From Vibrio gazogenes (GTDB taxonomy: Bacteria; Pseudomonadota; Gammaproteobacteria; Enterobacterales; Vibrionaceae): a DNA stretch of 64,000 nucleotides. Positions 45,243 to 55,198 of the stretch are shown here, in pieces (position 1 is the first letter of the stretch; each line of letters opens with the position of its first letter). The stretch is taken from the NCBI RefSeq assembly GCF_002196515.1, contig NZ_CP018836.1, positions 558,001 to 622,000 of the forward strand. Reading direction: 5' to 3'. The position numbers were made by a program, and so were the translations under genes. The notes beneath the pieces are model-generated. The model was not told where the DNA came from and did not search any database. It saw only the letters and a program-made list of their open reading frames with translations.

Positions 45243-45445
45243 ATCAATATGAACAAAATAGGTTCACTAACAACGTCAGTTGGCTAGGTGACCCTCGGCT
45301 TAATAAGGGTCATGGTTATTAATGCAGTATACATGCCAACTTTTAATTTTGATTTAACCATTTGATTTTAAATGATTTGTATAAATATAAACCTATTCGC
45401 AATACACTGAAACTCATATGAAATTCTCAAAATGCAAAGTAATTT

Positions 45446-46450
45446 TTATTTTGCAACAACGAACTCAACCTCATTACCACTGCGAATGTTCTGCTGGAAA
45501 CTGCTCACATTGTCGAATGTCGTACTGGCGATCGATAATAAGGCTTCTTTAGTCAGAAATGCCTGATGGCCGGTAAACAGAACATTATGACAAGCCGATA
45601 AACGGCGGAACACATCATCGGTAATCACGACATTGGATTTATCTTCAAAGAACAGTTCTTGTTCTTCTTCGTAAACATCCAGCCCCAGAGAGCCGATAAC
45701 CCCTTGTTTAAGTGCTTCAATCGAATCAAGTGCATTCAGTAATGCGCCGCGACTGGTATTGATGATCATGACGCCCTTTTTCATTTTGGCAAAAGCCTGA
45801 GCATCGAGCATGTGGTGATTTTCTTTGAATAGCGGACAGTGCAGACTAATCACATCCGACGCTTGTAATAGTGTGTCTAAATCAACATATTCTGCCCCGA
45901 GCTCAAGTGCCGCAGGGTTTTGATAGGGATCATGCACTAATAAGCGCATGCCGAATCCTTTCAGAATTCGCAAAGTCGCCACACCAATTTTTCCGGTTCC
46001 GATAATACCGGCTGTTTTACCATACATGTTGAACCCGACTAACCCATCGAGTGAAAAATTGGCATCTCGGGTGCGTTGATAGGCTTTATGAATCCGTCGG
46101 TTCAGAGTCATCATTAAACCGACGGTATGTTCAGCCACGGCTTCAGGTGAATATGCCGGTACCCGAACCACCGTGATGTTGTGCTTTTTGGCAGCTTCCA
46201 GATCGACATTGTTATAACCCGCACAGCGCATTGCCAATAATCGGGTGCCATTTGCAGCTAAGGTCTGTAGCACCGGCTCAGACAGATCATCATTCACAAA
46301 TGCACAGACAACCGGACTGTTATGCGCGAGTCTGGCGGTCTTTTGATCTAACCGGACTTCGTAAAACTCAAGCTCGAATCCATATGCTTGATTGGCTTGG
46401 GTGAAATACGCCTGATCATAAGCTTTCGAGCTAAATACTGATATTTTCAT
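45446..46450 (-). CDS. ldhA: Fermentative D-lactate dehydrogenase
   Basis: This 334-aa D-2-hydroxyacid dehydrogenase should reduce pyruvate to D-lactate with NADH during fermentation. It begins MKISVFSSKAYDQAYF, typical of LdhA, with the NAD-binding GIIGTGKIG near residue 145. INTSRGALLNALD and the catalytic His in TGHQAFLTKEAL follow near residue 290. The first residues give ATG 46450 as start, with GAGG ten bases upstream. It is divergent from the SulP transporter with 185 bp between. Confidence 0.88.
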   Translation of the reverse strand: MKISVFSSKAYDQAYFTQANQAYGFELEFYEVRLDQKTARLAHNSPVVCAFVNDDLSEPVLQTLAANGTRLLAMRCAGYNNVDLEAAKKHNITVVRVPAYSPEAVAEHTVGLMMTLNRRIHKAYQRTRDANFSLDGLVGFNMYGKTAGIIGTGKIGVATLRILKGFGMRLLVHDPYQNPAALELGAEYVDLDTLLQASDVISLHCPLFKENHHMLDAQAFAKMKKGVMIINTSRGALLNALDSIEALKQGVIGSLGLDVYEEEQELFFEDKSNVVITDDVFRRLSACHNVLFTGHQAFLTKEALLSIASTTFDNVSSFQQNIRSGNEVEFVVAK

Positions 46451-46635
46451 AACTTCATTCCTCAGACTGAACAATAAACGGCAGCGATTCTTATTGATGA
46501 TGTTACGTTCATGTTGACTATTTTGCTGTCCTCACTGGTTTTATACCGAAATCATGAAATTATTACTAGTTGCTCTTTACAGTGTAAAACATCGCTGTAA
46601 GATCGGTTCTCCTTTCTTTTTTAAAGGTTATTGTC

Positions 46636-48309
46636 ATGATTGCCTGTTATGAGTCCTATAAAGCCGGGCTCTTTCATCCTTCTCAATGGTTACGAAATAT
46701 TAGCGCTGGCGTCATTGTCGGCGTGGTCGCTTTACCCTTAGCAATGGCGTTTGCAATTGCATCCGGTGTAAAGCCGGAACAAGGTCTGTACACCGCTATC
46801 ATTGCCGGCATCCTTGTTTCGTTGTTCGGTGGGTCGCGCATTCAAATTGCGGGGCCGACGGGTGCTTTTATCGTGTTATTGTCCGGTGTTGTTCATGACT
46901 ACGGTATCAGTGGCTTACAGATCGCAACCATGATGGCAGGTGTTTTTCTGCTGCTGTTGGGCATTACCAAACTTGGCAGCATTATTCGGTTTATTCCTGA
47001 TCCGGTCATTATTGGTTTTACCAGCGGGATCGGGGTCATTATCTGGGTCGGACAATGGCGGGAATTCTTCGGCTTACCGCAAATTCATGGTGAACACTTT
47101 CATCAAAAACTGCTGTCCATCTATCACGCTTTCCCTCAATTAAACTGGCAAACAACCGGGTTGGCTCTGTTGTCTTTGGCGATTGTCATTTACGGGCCAA
47201 AGATCCCGAAACTGACCAAAGTCCCCGGTCCGTTACTGGCGCTGGTGGTCGTGACGCTGCTACAGAACACGCTGCATCTCGACGGTATCCGTACTATCGG
47301 GACTGCATTTGGCGGCATTCCTCAGGGATTACCATCGATGACGCTGCCACAAGCGAGTCTTGCTGATTTGATTCCGTTGATCGGCCCTGCCTTCGCGATT
47401 GCCATGCTAGGAGCAATCGAGTCACTCTTATCTGCTGTGGTTGCAGACGGGATGACTGGGACAAGACACAATTCCAATCAGGAACTCATCGGTCAGGGGA
47501 TCGCGAATATGGTCTCTCCCCTGTTCGGTGGCATTGCTGCAACAGGAGCCATCGCCCGGACGGCGACCAACATCCGTAACGGTGGTAATAGTCCGCTGGC
47601 TGGCCTTGTCCACACCGCCACTCTCATCATCATCCTGCTTCTGCTCGCTCCGCTGGCAGTCAATATTCCACTTGCCACCTTAAGTGCGATTTTGTTCGTG
47701 GTCGCATGGAATATGAGTGAAGCCCGGCACTTTTTTAAACTCCTGAAGCGGGCTCCGAGAGCTGATGTGCTAATTCTGCTGATCACTTTCTTCCTGACTG
47801 TCTTCGCCGATCTGGTTGTGGCGGTCAATATCGGGGTCATTCTTGCTGTTTTACACTTTGTTAAACGCATGGCAACAAGTGTTGAAGTCAAAGCCAGTAC
47901 CAATGTTGAACTGGCTGATGAATTGGCACATCAAGGCATCACACAGTTGCCACCGGAATTGGCGGTTTATGCGTTGGAAGGCCCATTTTTCTTTGCTGCC
48001 GCAGATGCCTTTGAACGTGTCATGCACAGCATTCCGGACAAGCCGAAAATTCTGATATTACGCCTGAAGTGGGTGCCGTTTATGGATATGACTGGCTTAC
48101 AGACACTGGAAGAAATGGTTCAGGATTTCAGACGCCGGAATATCCAAGTGATGATCTCCGGCGCCAATGCCCGAGTCACGTATAAATTACAAAAAGTCGG
48201 CGTGATACAACTGATTGGTGAAGATTATTGCTTCGGTGAGTTTCAGGCAGCGCTACATACTGCATTAGAAATCATTGATGCTACATCTCATCCATCAACA
48301 GAAGCATAA
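46636..48309 (+). CDS. SulP-family anion transporter with STAS domain
   Basis: This 557-aa inner-membrane transporter has SulP marks GVIVGVVALPLAMAFAIASG near residues 24-43 and GGSRIQIAGPTGAFIVLLSG near 66, about twelve hydrophobic spans, and a cytosolic STAS domain at about 440-550 (PFFFAAADAFERVMHSI, MDMTGLQTLEEMV). Bacterial SulP proteins import sulfate, bicarbonate or dicarboxylates (DauA); the substrate is not clear here. AAGGTT precedes the ATG. Confidence 0.9.
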   Translation: MIACYESYKAGLFHPSQWLRNISAGVIVGVVALPLAMAFAIASGVKPEQGLYTAIIAGILVSLFGGSRIQIAGPTGAFIVLLSGVVHDYGISGLQIATMMAGVFLLLLGITKLGSIIRFIPDPVIIGFTSGIGVIIWVGQWREFFGLPQIHGEHFHQKLLSIYHAFPQLNWQTTGLALLSLAIVIYGPKIPKLTKVPGPLLALVVVTLLQNTLHLDGIRTIGTAFGGIPQGLPSMTLPQASLADLIPLIGPAFAIAMLGAIESLLSAVVADGMTGTRHNSNQELIGQGIANMVSPLFGGIAATGAIARTATNIRNGGNSPLAGLVHTATLIIILLLLAPLAVNIPLATLSAILFVVAWNMSEARHFFKLLKRAPRADVLILLITFFLTVFADLVVAVNIGVILAVLHFVKRMATSVEVKASTNVELADELAHQGITQLPPELAVYALEGPFFFAAADAFERVMHSIPDKPKILILRLKWVPFMDMTGLQTLEEMVQDFRRRNIQVMISGANARVTYKLQKVGVIQLIGEDYCFGEFQAALHTALEIIDATSHPSTEA

Positions 48310-48379
48310 CGTTTACAAGGTTTCATCAGAGGTAAGACTTCAGGAATACCACCTGAAGTCTCTCTGCTCATGGAAAAGA

Positions 48380-48586
48380 TTAGGAAGACTCGGATTCCAG
48401 AGCGACAAGTTGAGGTTTGTAGACACCTTCAAAGGAGAGTAAGCGAATTTCGATTGTGCCACCGAAGAATTCCAGTTCAACACGAGGATCCTGACTATCC
48501 TTCAGTTGCGAATCGAACGTTTCAAACAGGTCAGCCATAAAATTCCTAACCGCCTGTTCGGAATATTCCGAATAATTTTTTTTCAT
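48380..48586 (-). CDS. Small conserved protein, 68 aa
   Basis: This is a 68-aa acidic protein with no membrane segment (MKKNYSEYSEQAVRNFMADL at the start). ATG 48586 lies seven bases after AGG, better than TTG 48601. I do not recognise the family. It ends about 70 bp from the convergent SulP gene. Confidence 0.6.
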   Translation of the reverse strand: MKKNYSEYSEQAVRNFMADLFETFDSQLKDSQDPRVELEFFGGTIEIRLLSFEGVYKPQLVALESESS

Positions 48587-48697
48587 GTTTATACCTGCCA
48601 ACGTTTTTGTGAACTGATCGTGTCGCCAGTTTCATAATGAATCATTGATGTGAATCCGGTAATAGTCACGTATATCAAGATAAGCCAAGGTGCAAAA

Positions 48698-48794
48698 GGG
48701 TCATTTGCTTAGGATAGCTAAGCGGCATGCCCCACGCCGCGATCAATACCCGTTCAGATTGAACAAAATTCAACCACGAAAGGTCAACAGCCCC
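48698..48794 (+). mobile_element. 97-bp solo end of the MITE-like element (second copy of 59542-59638)
   Basis: These 97 bp match 59542-59638 with three mismatches and no gaps, ending in ACAGCCCC followed by TA. The left end of the element is absent here, so this is a truncated or solo right end. The surrounding 48587-49011 contains no gene I can support. Confidence 0.75.
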
Positions 48795-49011
48795 TAAAGG
48801 TTTCGTTTTTCAAATGGAGCTATTTTTATATTTTAAAGCCACGATGGTCAACCGTTCACAATGTGTTTTTTATCCACCTCATGTTCATTCTGAGGCTATC
48901 AATCACAAATATGTGGACTTTAAATGACAATAGAGTTGATATTCACAATGCTGCATTGGTAACATGCGTTTGTCATATGAGGATAGTCGTAGCTTTAGTA
49001 GCTATAACTCC

Positions 49012-51024
49012 TCATTGATGCTGGTGGATTTGAATCAGTCGGCGCTCACCTGACTCAACCCGGTTTTTACCTCTGTCTTTAGCGGTATACAGGGCCATAT
49101 CAGCACGTTCTATCATCTGTTCGATATTTTCATTATCCTGACGTGTCGCCACTCCGAAGCTGCAAGTGCAATGTCCCACCACGTTAAAATCATGATTCAT
49201 AAATAACTGGCGGATTTTTTCTGCCAAAATACGGACGCCATGGTGATCGGTTTCAGGGCATACCACCAGAAACTCTTCGCCTCCCCAGCGGCCGGGAATA
49301 TCGGTCTTCCTCACATGTTGTTTTAATAGTTCGGCAATGTTGCATAATACTTCATCACCGACCTGATGGCCGAAGGTATCGTTTACCACTTTAAAATCAT
49401 CGATATCAAACATAATGATCGATAAAGGATGATTATGACGGTCCGCGCGGGATATTTCTCTCTCCAGTGTTTCATCCAGCTTCAAACGGTTATGCATCCC
49501 GGTCAACCGATCAGTAACAGACAGCACTTCAAGATGCTTGCGGTCAGTAATATTCTGCTCCACAGTGGTGTATCCAATCAGACGCTTATTGAAGTCATAA
49601 GTCGGTTCAATATAAGCAAGTACCCAATATACCTCACCGGTTTTACTGAGCTTTTTGATCTCTCCGCTCCAGGATTGATCTGCCAGAATATTATCTTTTA
49701 TATCAGCAGGAAGGTTTTCAGATATATCCGAGTGACAAAATCGATAATAGGACTGACCTTTTAGCGCTTCAGCGGTATAGCCAGAGACCTGACAAAAAGC
49801 CTCAGACACAGATTCAAGACAATCGTTTAAATCCACCGTAGCATGAATTACATAATTGTCGATAATTGTATTTGCCACCAATAACTTATTGATTGTCTTC
49901 TGTGATTTAAAGTATATAGAAAAGATATAATAACCAAATAAAATAAAGAAAATAGCAAATCCGCCGATCATTACCATATGATGATCATGGATGGATTTTT
50001 TTAAATTATCTAAATGTTTCCTTTCAATATAATAGATAATTTTCCACGGATAGTGAGATGATTGACGTTCTGCATCACTGAGATAAAATCTCGTGCCATG
50101 GAGCTTGCCACTTTTCTCTACTCGAAGTAATGTATCAAAGACGCCAAACTCGTAGTCATCAATGAATGTTCCTGAAATTGCCGCACTCATTTTATGCCAG
50201 ACTTGAAGATGGTCGGTTGGCATTCTAACTTGATATTTCAACTGGTATCTTTTCTCAAGTGAATTATCCGAGGCAATTTTAAACCATTGACCCATATTAT
50301 TTGAAATCCAGAGATTGTTATTAATGTTATACATCCGACTCAATAAATTATCGACTTTATAACTGATAATGAGTACACCTTTCAGGTTTTTATTATTTGG
50401 TATATTTTCTATCTTCTCACCGAATACCAACACGGGTACATCATTAATCGCATTAACACTTTCTTTCATATCAATGCTGAGTGGTGAAATAAATATTTTT
50501 TTTCGGGGGAATGTCATAATATCCTTAAAGTAAGACACTTTACTGATATTGTTTAAATCTTCTTCTTGAGCAACTGAGATTTGTCTTGCCCTGTAACTGA
50601 TTTTAATTTGTTCTTGCCCTGAAAAATCAACCCATCTCACTTCGGTATAGACTCGACGAGATTGAATAAAGGTACGCCATAACGATGTGATATTTTCAGT
50701 TTTCAGATGCCCGGATTGATCAAACTCAGCAGCAACGAGTGTCCTTTCAAAGAAATTCAAATCACTCACTCGCCATCTCAGAGCGTTCTCAAGTACTTTT
50801 TTAGCACTGGATATTTGGTTACTGGCATGATTTATCATGGTTGTATCGACTTTATGCAACTCAACCCGATAAAGCGTTGATAATAAAAAGAGAAATGTTC
50901 CTACCAGTAGACTATAAAACAAAAATAGTTTCGGAAATTTTCTGGTCAGTATCACTTTAGAGCATCCATCAGAATAAAATGTTATGAACCGATAGCCATA
51001 ATCCCTAGCTCCAGAATTTAGCAT
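49012..51024 (-). CDS. Membrane-bound PAS-GGDEF diguanylate cyclase
   Basis: This 670-aa signalling protein has a transmembrane helix near residues 30-52, a large periplasmic sensor region (about 53-350), a second transmembrane helix near 350-372 (HMVMIGGFAIFFILFGYYIF), a PAS domain at about 385-500, and a C-terminal GGDEF domain with active-site GGEEF. RKTD lies five residues before GGEEF, matching the RxxD inhibitory site, so product feedback should be intact. It should make cyclic di-GMP in response to an extracellular cue. The start is uncertain; ATG 51024 has a weak ribosome binding site. Confidence 0.88.
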   Translation of the reverse strand: MLNSGARDYGYRFITFYSDGCSKVILTRKFPKLFLFYSLLVGTFLFLLSTLYRVELHKVDTTMINHASNQISSAKKVLENALRWRVSDLNFFERTLVAAEFDQSGHLKTENITSLWRTFIQSRRVYTEVRWVDFSGQEQIKISYRARQISVAQEEDLNNISKVSYFKDIMTFPRKKIFISPLSIDMKESVNAINDVPVLVFGEKIENIPNNKNLKGVLIISYKVDNLLSRMYNINNNLWISNNMGQWFKIASDNSLEKRYQLKYQVRMPTDHLQVWHKMSAAISGTFIDDYEFGVFDTLLRVEKSGKLHGTRFYLSDAERQSSHYPWKIIYYIERKHLDNLKKSIHDHHMVMIGGFAIFFILFGYYIFSIYFKSQKTINKLLVANTIIDNYVIHATVDLNDCLESVSEAFCQVSGYTAEALKGQSYYRFCHSDISENLPADIKDNILADQSWSGEIKKLSKTGEVYWVLAYIEPTYDFNKRLIGYTTVEQNITDRKHLEVLSVTDRLTGMHNRLKLDETLEREISRADRHNHPLSIIMFDIDDFKVVNDTFGHQVGDEVLCNIAELLKQHVRKTDIPGRWGGEEFLVVCPETDHHGVRILAEKIRQLFMNHDFNVVGHCTCSFGVATRQDNENIEQMIERADMALYTAKDRGKNRVESGERRLIQIHQHQ

Positions 51025-51118
51025 TGACTGCTTTGGTATAAACTAAGTATGGTGCATCGTTATGATAACGCAATATCTGATTGATTTTCCGAGCAGACTG
51101 ACCAGTCATACATATGCT

Positions 51119-51895
51119 CTACTCCGGGAGTTCAGCCTCACTGATGACAAGCTCTGACATCTTATCAACCATCGCCTGTGAAAACCGCGTCTTACGCTCG
51201 GTCTCCCACACCGGTGAAGCGATACTGACCAACACCAAACCTAAACCAACGCAAAGTGAAACCGGAAAGGATTCTTCCAGAGACAGAGACGCGCCGGCAG
51301 TGGTGATCGATTGAGCCAGAAGTGACAGATGCCCAAGCCCTAACTGACTTAACAGTTGTTCATCGTTAATCAGGTATTGCAACATATGCAGCGATTCCCC
51401 GATTAATATTTCTACCGATGAAATAACATGGGTTGCCAAAGAGATATCGGTTTCAATACTGAGAGCACCCAGCCCTAATGTCAAAATCTGTGGATGTCGA
51501 TGGCGGAAGTAGTCACCAGAAAGTAAAGTCATAAGATGTTTCCGATACTCCGGTAACACCAAATAAGTGTCGTGATTATAATTTTTCACGTAAGCCGTAA
51601 TCCCCAATTCGGCACATAACACCAGTGGATCAGAGGGTGGCATCATGAGATGTTCTGGTGGATGCTGGTACTTGCGGTGGTACAACAGAGATAAAAATTC
51701 CCACCATTCATTCGGAGATAAGATTGTGATATCAACCTTATCAGAGACAAACTTCAGCGGGATCTCCCGAGCCGCTTGTTGTGAAGAGAGCGCCGGCCAA
51801 TATATAGGTGAGTGTTTCCAGTAAATAGGACCCTTTCGAGGTTGCTCAGTGACACTTGCCAACGTTTCAGTATCCAAATCGAATTCATTGATCAT
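51119..51895 (-). CDS. Hypothetical protein, 258 aa
   Basis: I do not recognise this 258-aa protein. It has no signal peptide; a moderately hydrophobic segment near residues 205-225 (FPVSLCVGLGLVLVSIA) could be a membrane helix or protein core. The N-terminal half has SPNEWWEFLSLLYHRKYQHP; the C-terminal half is helical and Leu-rich. AGGA six bases before ATG 51895 supports that start over ATG 51898. It stands alone between a diguanylate cyclase and a CI-like regulator. Confidence 0.6.
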   Translation of the reverse strand: MINEFDLDTETLASVTEQPRKGPIYWKHSPIYWPALSSQQAAREIPLKFVSDKVDITILSPNEWWEFLSLLYHRKYQHPPEHLMMPPSDPLVLCAELGITAYVKNYNHDTYLVLPEYRKHLMTLLSGDYFRHRHPQILTLGLGALSIETDISLATHVISSVEILIGESLHMLQYLINDEQLLSQLGLGHLSLLAQSITTAGASLSLEESFPVSLCVGLGLVLVSIASPVWETERKTRFSQAMVDKMSELVISEAELPE

Positions 51896-51949
51896 CATTA
51901 TTCCTAATACAAATTGTCATTCAATCATTGAGTGCTGAACCCCAGCTGG

Positions 51950-51971
51950 AAAAAAGCCCTCAAATGAGGGC
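51950..51971 (-). terminator. Terminator-like hairpin without an obvious gene
   Basis: GCCCTC-AAAT-GAGGGC (51956-51971) is followed on the minus strand by six T residues. No minus-strand gene ends just upstream of it; the nearest ends at 52918, beyond a plus-strand gene. It may shield the hypothetical gene at 51119-51895 from antisense or read-through transcription. The rest of 51896-52248 contains the promoter of the CI-like gene. Confidence 0.5.
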
Positions 51972-52248
51972 AAAGCAACGACCGGAATCGACAGCAGAAT
52001 GTTGTCATCATCCGATTCAGCATAGGTTTCGCGTAAAACGGGTTGTGAATATCCCCATCATAGGAAATAGCAATTGAATACTTTATTGATTCAAATGCGT
52101 AGATTATGGAGTGACGTCATAAAAAGTGCATTTAAGGCTATTTGCAGAAAAGCCATCATGTTATCCTGTTAAGTCATTGTTTATTCAGCATGTAATGCAG
52201 GCTTGCCTTTCTACATTCATGCTCATTTGAGGATATTATTGATCGCAT

Positions 52249-52914
52249 ATGAGTAAAAAACAAGTTTCATTGCCGCCTTTTGACTATCTTGCTGGGAAGC
52301 AGGTCACAGAAAAACTATGCAACATACTAAACGTCAAAAGTACGCGCGCTCTGTCCGAGCAACTCAACGTCCCGACATCGACTTTCGCGACTTGGCATAA
52401 ACGGAATGTCTGCCCTTATGAGCTGGCAATAAGACTACATTTACACAAAGGAATCTCTTTAAAGTGGCTACTACTTGATGAAGGTGATCCTTATCCGAAT
52501 GCTGCCGCTCATGAATATCATGTCAATGATGAGCCAAAACGTTTGGTACATATTGATTTGTTTGCATTAAAGAATGGGCAACTCAATGATCGGGGAACGA
52601 TGACGTTAGATCAGTTCTTCTTAGATGAATTGGAGATTTCCAATGTCATTGCAGTTCGTGACGGGGATATGACTTATCTGGTTGATCAGGAAGCCACCCG
52701 AGCAGTCAGCGGCACTTATCTGCTCAATGTTGATGGCCTATTATCGATTAATGCGCTGCAACGTCTGCCGGGCAAACAACTGGCACTGAACTTTGATGGT
52801 TCCGCTTTGACAGTCAACGAAGCCGACGTCAAAGTCGCCGGAAAAGTTGTCTTATTCATGTCTCGTAGACAATCTCAGGCCGAGACCCTCGATAAGACAG
52901 GTGAGACTGTTTAG
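52249..52914 (+). CDS. CI-repressor-like regulator, copy A
   Basis: This 221-aa protein has an N-terminal helix-turn-helix of the phage CI type (KSTRALSEQLNVPTSTFATW near residues 30-49, then HKGISLKWLLLDEGDPYP). A C-terminal beta-rich domain resembling the S24/LexA fold follows, with no clear cleavage site, so it is probably not self-cleaving. A close paralogue is encoded at 53668-54294, and even their upstream regions are alike (ATTATTGATCGCAT just before both ATGs). It may be a prophage-derived or defence regulator. Its targets are unknown. Confidence 0.78.
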   Translation: MSKKQVSLPPFDYLAGKQVTEKLCNILNVKSTRALSEQLNVPTSTFATWHKRNVCPYELAIRLHLHKGISLKWLLLDEGDPYPNAAAHEYHVNDEPKRLVHIDLFALKNGQLNDRGTMTLDQFFLDELEISNVIAVRDGDMTYLVDQEATRAVSGTYLLNVDGLLSINALQRLPGKQLALNFDGSALTVNEADVKVAGKVVLFMSRRQSQAETLDKTGETV

Positions 52915-52917
52915 TTT

Positions 52918-53328
52918 CTAGGGGTACCAGATGTGCATCAACCTTTCGGGATGCTCAACTTGTACAAAACCATGTTGAGCATAAAGGCCATGCGCATCTT
53001 TCGTAGTGAGTAATACACGCCGTAGCCCCTGTAAGTCGGGGGCCTCAAGGATCGTTGCTATCAACCATTTACTCAACCCTTTGCCGCGATGCGCTTCCAG
53101 AATAAACACATCTGCCAGATAAGCAAAAGTGGCTTGATCCGTGATCACTCTGGCAAAACCAACCTGTTCTCCTGAATCTAAATACACCCCAAAGCAAAAG
53201 GCATTTTCAATCGCTTTGCGAAGTACAGACTCCGGAATATTGTCAGCCCAATAACTTGTTGATAAAAAACCATAAATAATATCGAAATTCAGTTCCTTCT
53301 TATCCGAGCTGATGTAATACCCCTTCAT
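52918..53328 (-). CDS. GNAT-family N-acetyltransferase
   Basis: This 136-aa acetyltransferase has FILEAHRGKGLSKWLIATIL near residues 75-94 as the acetyl-CoA loop and ends with LLTTKDAHGLYAQHGFVQVE, a common GNAT C-terminus. AAGGAGG six bases before ATG 53328 fixes the start. It sits in the opposite orientation between the two CI-like regulators and ends three bases from the first one's stop. Confidence 0.87.
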   Translation of the reverse strand: MKGYYISSDKKELNFDIIYGFLSTSYWADNIPESVLRKAIENAFCFGVYLDSGEQVGFARVITDQATFAYLADVFILEAHRGKGLSKWLIATILEAPDLQGLRRVLLTTKDAHGLYAQHGFVQVEHPERLMHIWYP

Positions 53329-53667
53329 GATGACCTCCTTGAAAAACATCAGATAACACCGCACGAACGCTTCTACAGAGAAGCGACCACACGTGAGAAA
53401 ATATCATCTCATTATCTGACTGAATAACAAGGACTAACAATCAAGCAAATTACATGATTTCAGATGAAAAACTTTTTCACTGAAGACAGCTTTTATTAAA
53501 GAAAGTTTGTCGCTGGTCGCAGAACATGTTTGCATATGAAATAAATTCAACTCGATACTACGTCCCTCCTACAATCGATGGTATTCTGATTCGCACTGTT
53601 TGTTCAGCATGGATAACAGGCTTGCCCTTCTGTTTTCATGCTCAATTGAGTTCATTATTGATCGCAT

Positions 53668-54294
53668 ATGAATAAAAAACAAGTTTTATTACCAACAATT
53701 GACTATCAGTTAGGGAAACAAGTAACTGATAGGATCAGAGAAGTCTTAAATATCAAGAGCGTACGGGCTCTGGCAGAAAATGCCGAGATATCTTATTCAA
53801 CCATTACGACTTGGCATCAGCGTAATAGCTGCCCATTCGACCTGGCTATCCGGTCTCATTTGCATAAAGGTATTTCTTTAAAGTGGCTGTTATTGGGAGA
53901 AGGGACACCCTATCCAAATGCGGCAACGCATGCCTATCAGGGAGACAATCATGAGGTCAAAAAGCTGATCGAGATTGATCTCTTTTGGCTAAAAAATGGC
54001 AAGCTGGTCCAGAATGGGACAATAACACTGGAGCAGTTCTTATTGGATGAACTATCCATCACTAATGTGATTGCGGTTCGTGAAGACGGTCATACCTATA
54101 TTGTCGATCAGGAAGCACAACAAGCGGTTTCCGGGAGTTATCTCATCGACTTCGATGGTCTGTATTCCGTCAACGATATTCAGCGATTACCCGAAAAGCA
54201 ATTGGCCATCGATTTTAAAGGTTCACCATTGGTTGTTGCTGAGGATGCACTGAAAGTCTCTGGCAAGGTCGTCCTACGCATGTCCCGTGAATAA
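53668..54294 (+). CDS. CI-repressor-like regulator, copy B
   Basis: This 208-aa paralogue of the protein at 52249-52914 has the same layout: N-terminal helix-turn-helix (KSVRALAENAEISYSTITTW, HKGISLKWLLLGEGTPYP) and an S24-like C-terminal domain with FLLDELSITNVIAVREDGHTY. The two share roughly half their residues by eye and begin with the same promoter-proximal sequence, so a duplication of gene plus control region is likely. Divergent recognition helices suggest different or changing operators. Confidence 0.78.
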   Translation: MNKKQVLLPTIDYQLGKQVTDRIREVLNIKSVRALAENAEISYSTITTWHQRNSCPFDLAIRSHLHKGISLKWLLLGEGTPYPNAATHAYQGDNHEVKKLIEIDLFWLKNGKLVQNGTITLEQFLLDELSITNVIAVREDGHTYIVDQEAQQAVSGSYLIDFDGLYSVNDIQRLPEKQLAIDFKGSPLVVAEDALKVSGKVVLRMSRE

Positions 54295-54469
54295 ACACAC
54301 AAACAGCCTCACCACAGACTAAACCGTGGGGAGTCTGGACAGCTCACCTGACCGATTGCAACTTTCGCTTTTCAACGCTCAATGACAACGATGGCAGCCA
54401 CATTCATGGCTGCCATCGATTTGTGATGTCCACTAAAAATCAGGACCGTTTGTGAGCAAAACAACATGC

Positions 54470-54883
54470 TCAAGCCTGCTTTTCGGCTGTCGGCATGCCT
54501 TCAGGAATGGTATCCCAACTCAATTTTTCACTCGTCCATATATGGCGTGATGGTGTAAAAAGGGTATCGTCAGCCAATCCGGCTGGCTTCAATTTTAATT
54601 TAATCGCGTCCGGTTCTGCCGGATTCACATGATAAATACGCACCCCACACTCCGGGCAGAATTTAGCAACATTGGTATTGCCACTCTCTGCAACTCGACA
54701 CCACTCTTTCATGTCTCCGGAGAAACGAATATTTTCAGCAGAAACCAGCGCTGTGACACTAAAAGGGGCACTAGACAGCTTTTGACACTCCTGACAATGG
54801 CAAGCAATCACTCTTTGTGGTGCAGCAAGTAATTCGTAGGTGACCTGACCACATTGACAGGCACCATGGATAGGAAATTCCAT
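54470..54883 (-). CDS. GFA-family (glutathione-dependent formaldehyde-activating-like) zinc protein
   Basis: This 137-aa protein has the zinc-binding cysteines of the GFA family: GACQCGQVTYE near residue 7, ACHCQECQK near 32, and FCPECGVRIY near 97. The family prototype was proposed to speed formaldehyde-glutathione adduct formation, but most members have no proven function. It is monocistronic. The SoxR-type palindrome 190 bp away points the other way. Confidence 0.85.
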   Translation of the reverse strand: MEFPIHGACQCGQVTYELLAAPQRVIACHCQECQKLSSAPFSVTALVSAENIRFSGDMKEWCRVAESGNTNVAKFCPECGVRIYHVNPAEPDAIKLKLKPAGLADDTLFTPSRHIWTSEKLSWDTIPEGMPTAEKQA

Positions 54884-55069
54884 CTTAAATTTCTCCTCGA
54901 TTGATGTATTTCTTCCAGTACAGAGGTACGCATTGAAGTACGACGTATCGAAACCAACCTATCATCGCAGAACAATACATTTGACTCAATCACTTGATCT
55001 ACGGTTCCCCACATCGACAGAACGGACACAACCTCTGATACGGCACGCCTCAAAAAAATAAAAAAATGC

Positions 55070-55100
55070 TTTACCTCAAGTTAACTTGAGGTTTTATATT
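55070..55100 (+). promoter_or_regulatory. SoxR-type promoter driving the VOC gene
   Basis: A perfect 20-bp palindrome ACCTCAAGTTAACTTGAGGT (55073-55092) lies between -35 TTTACC (55070-55075) and -10 TATATT (55095-55100). The spacer is 19 bp, the over-long spacing characteristic of MerR-family promoters, and the core matches the well-known E. coli soxS SoxR box. SoxR, a redox-sensing [2Fe-2S] regulator, would twist the DNA to activate transcription toward the VOC gene. No soxR gene is in this window. Confidence 0.85.
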
Positions 55101-55198
55101 TCCTCATGCGTTAGCAATAATGAGTAACGAGACATCCTGATACCCAACTCAATCATATTGTTAGCAGTCAATTCTCAAAATAAGATAAGGAGTTCATG

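Noticed and set aside
51950..51971. Hairpin considered as a small RNA terminator
   Set aside because: No promoter-like sequence or conserved RNA fold could be seen upstream on the minus strand within reach; kept only as a terminator-like feature.
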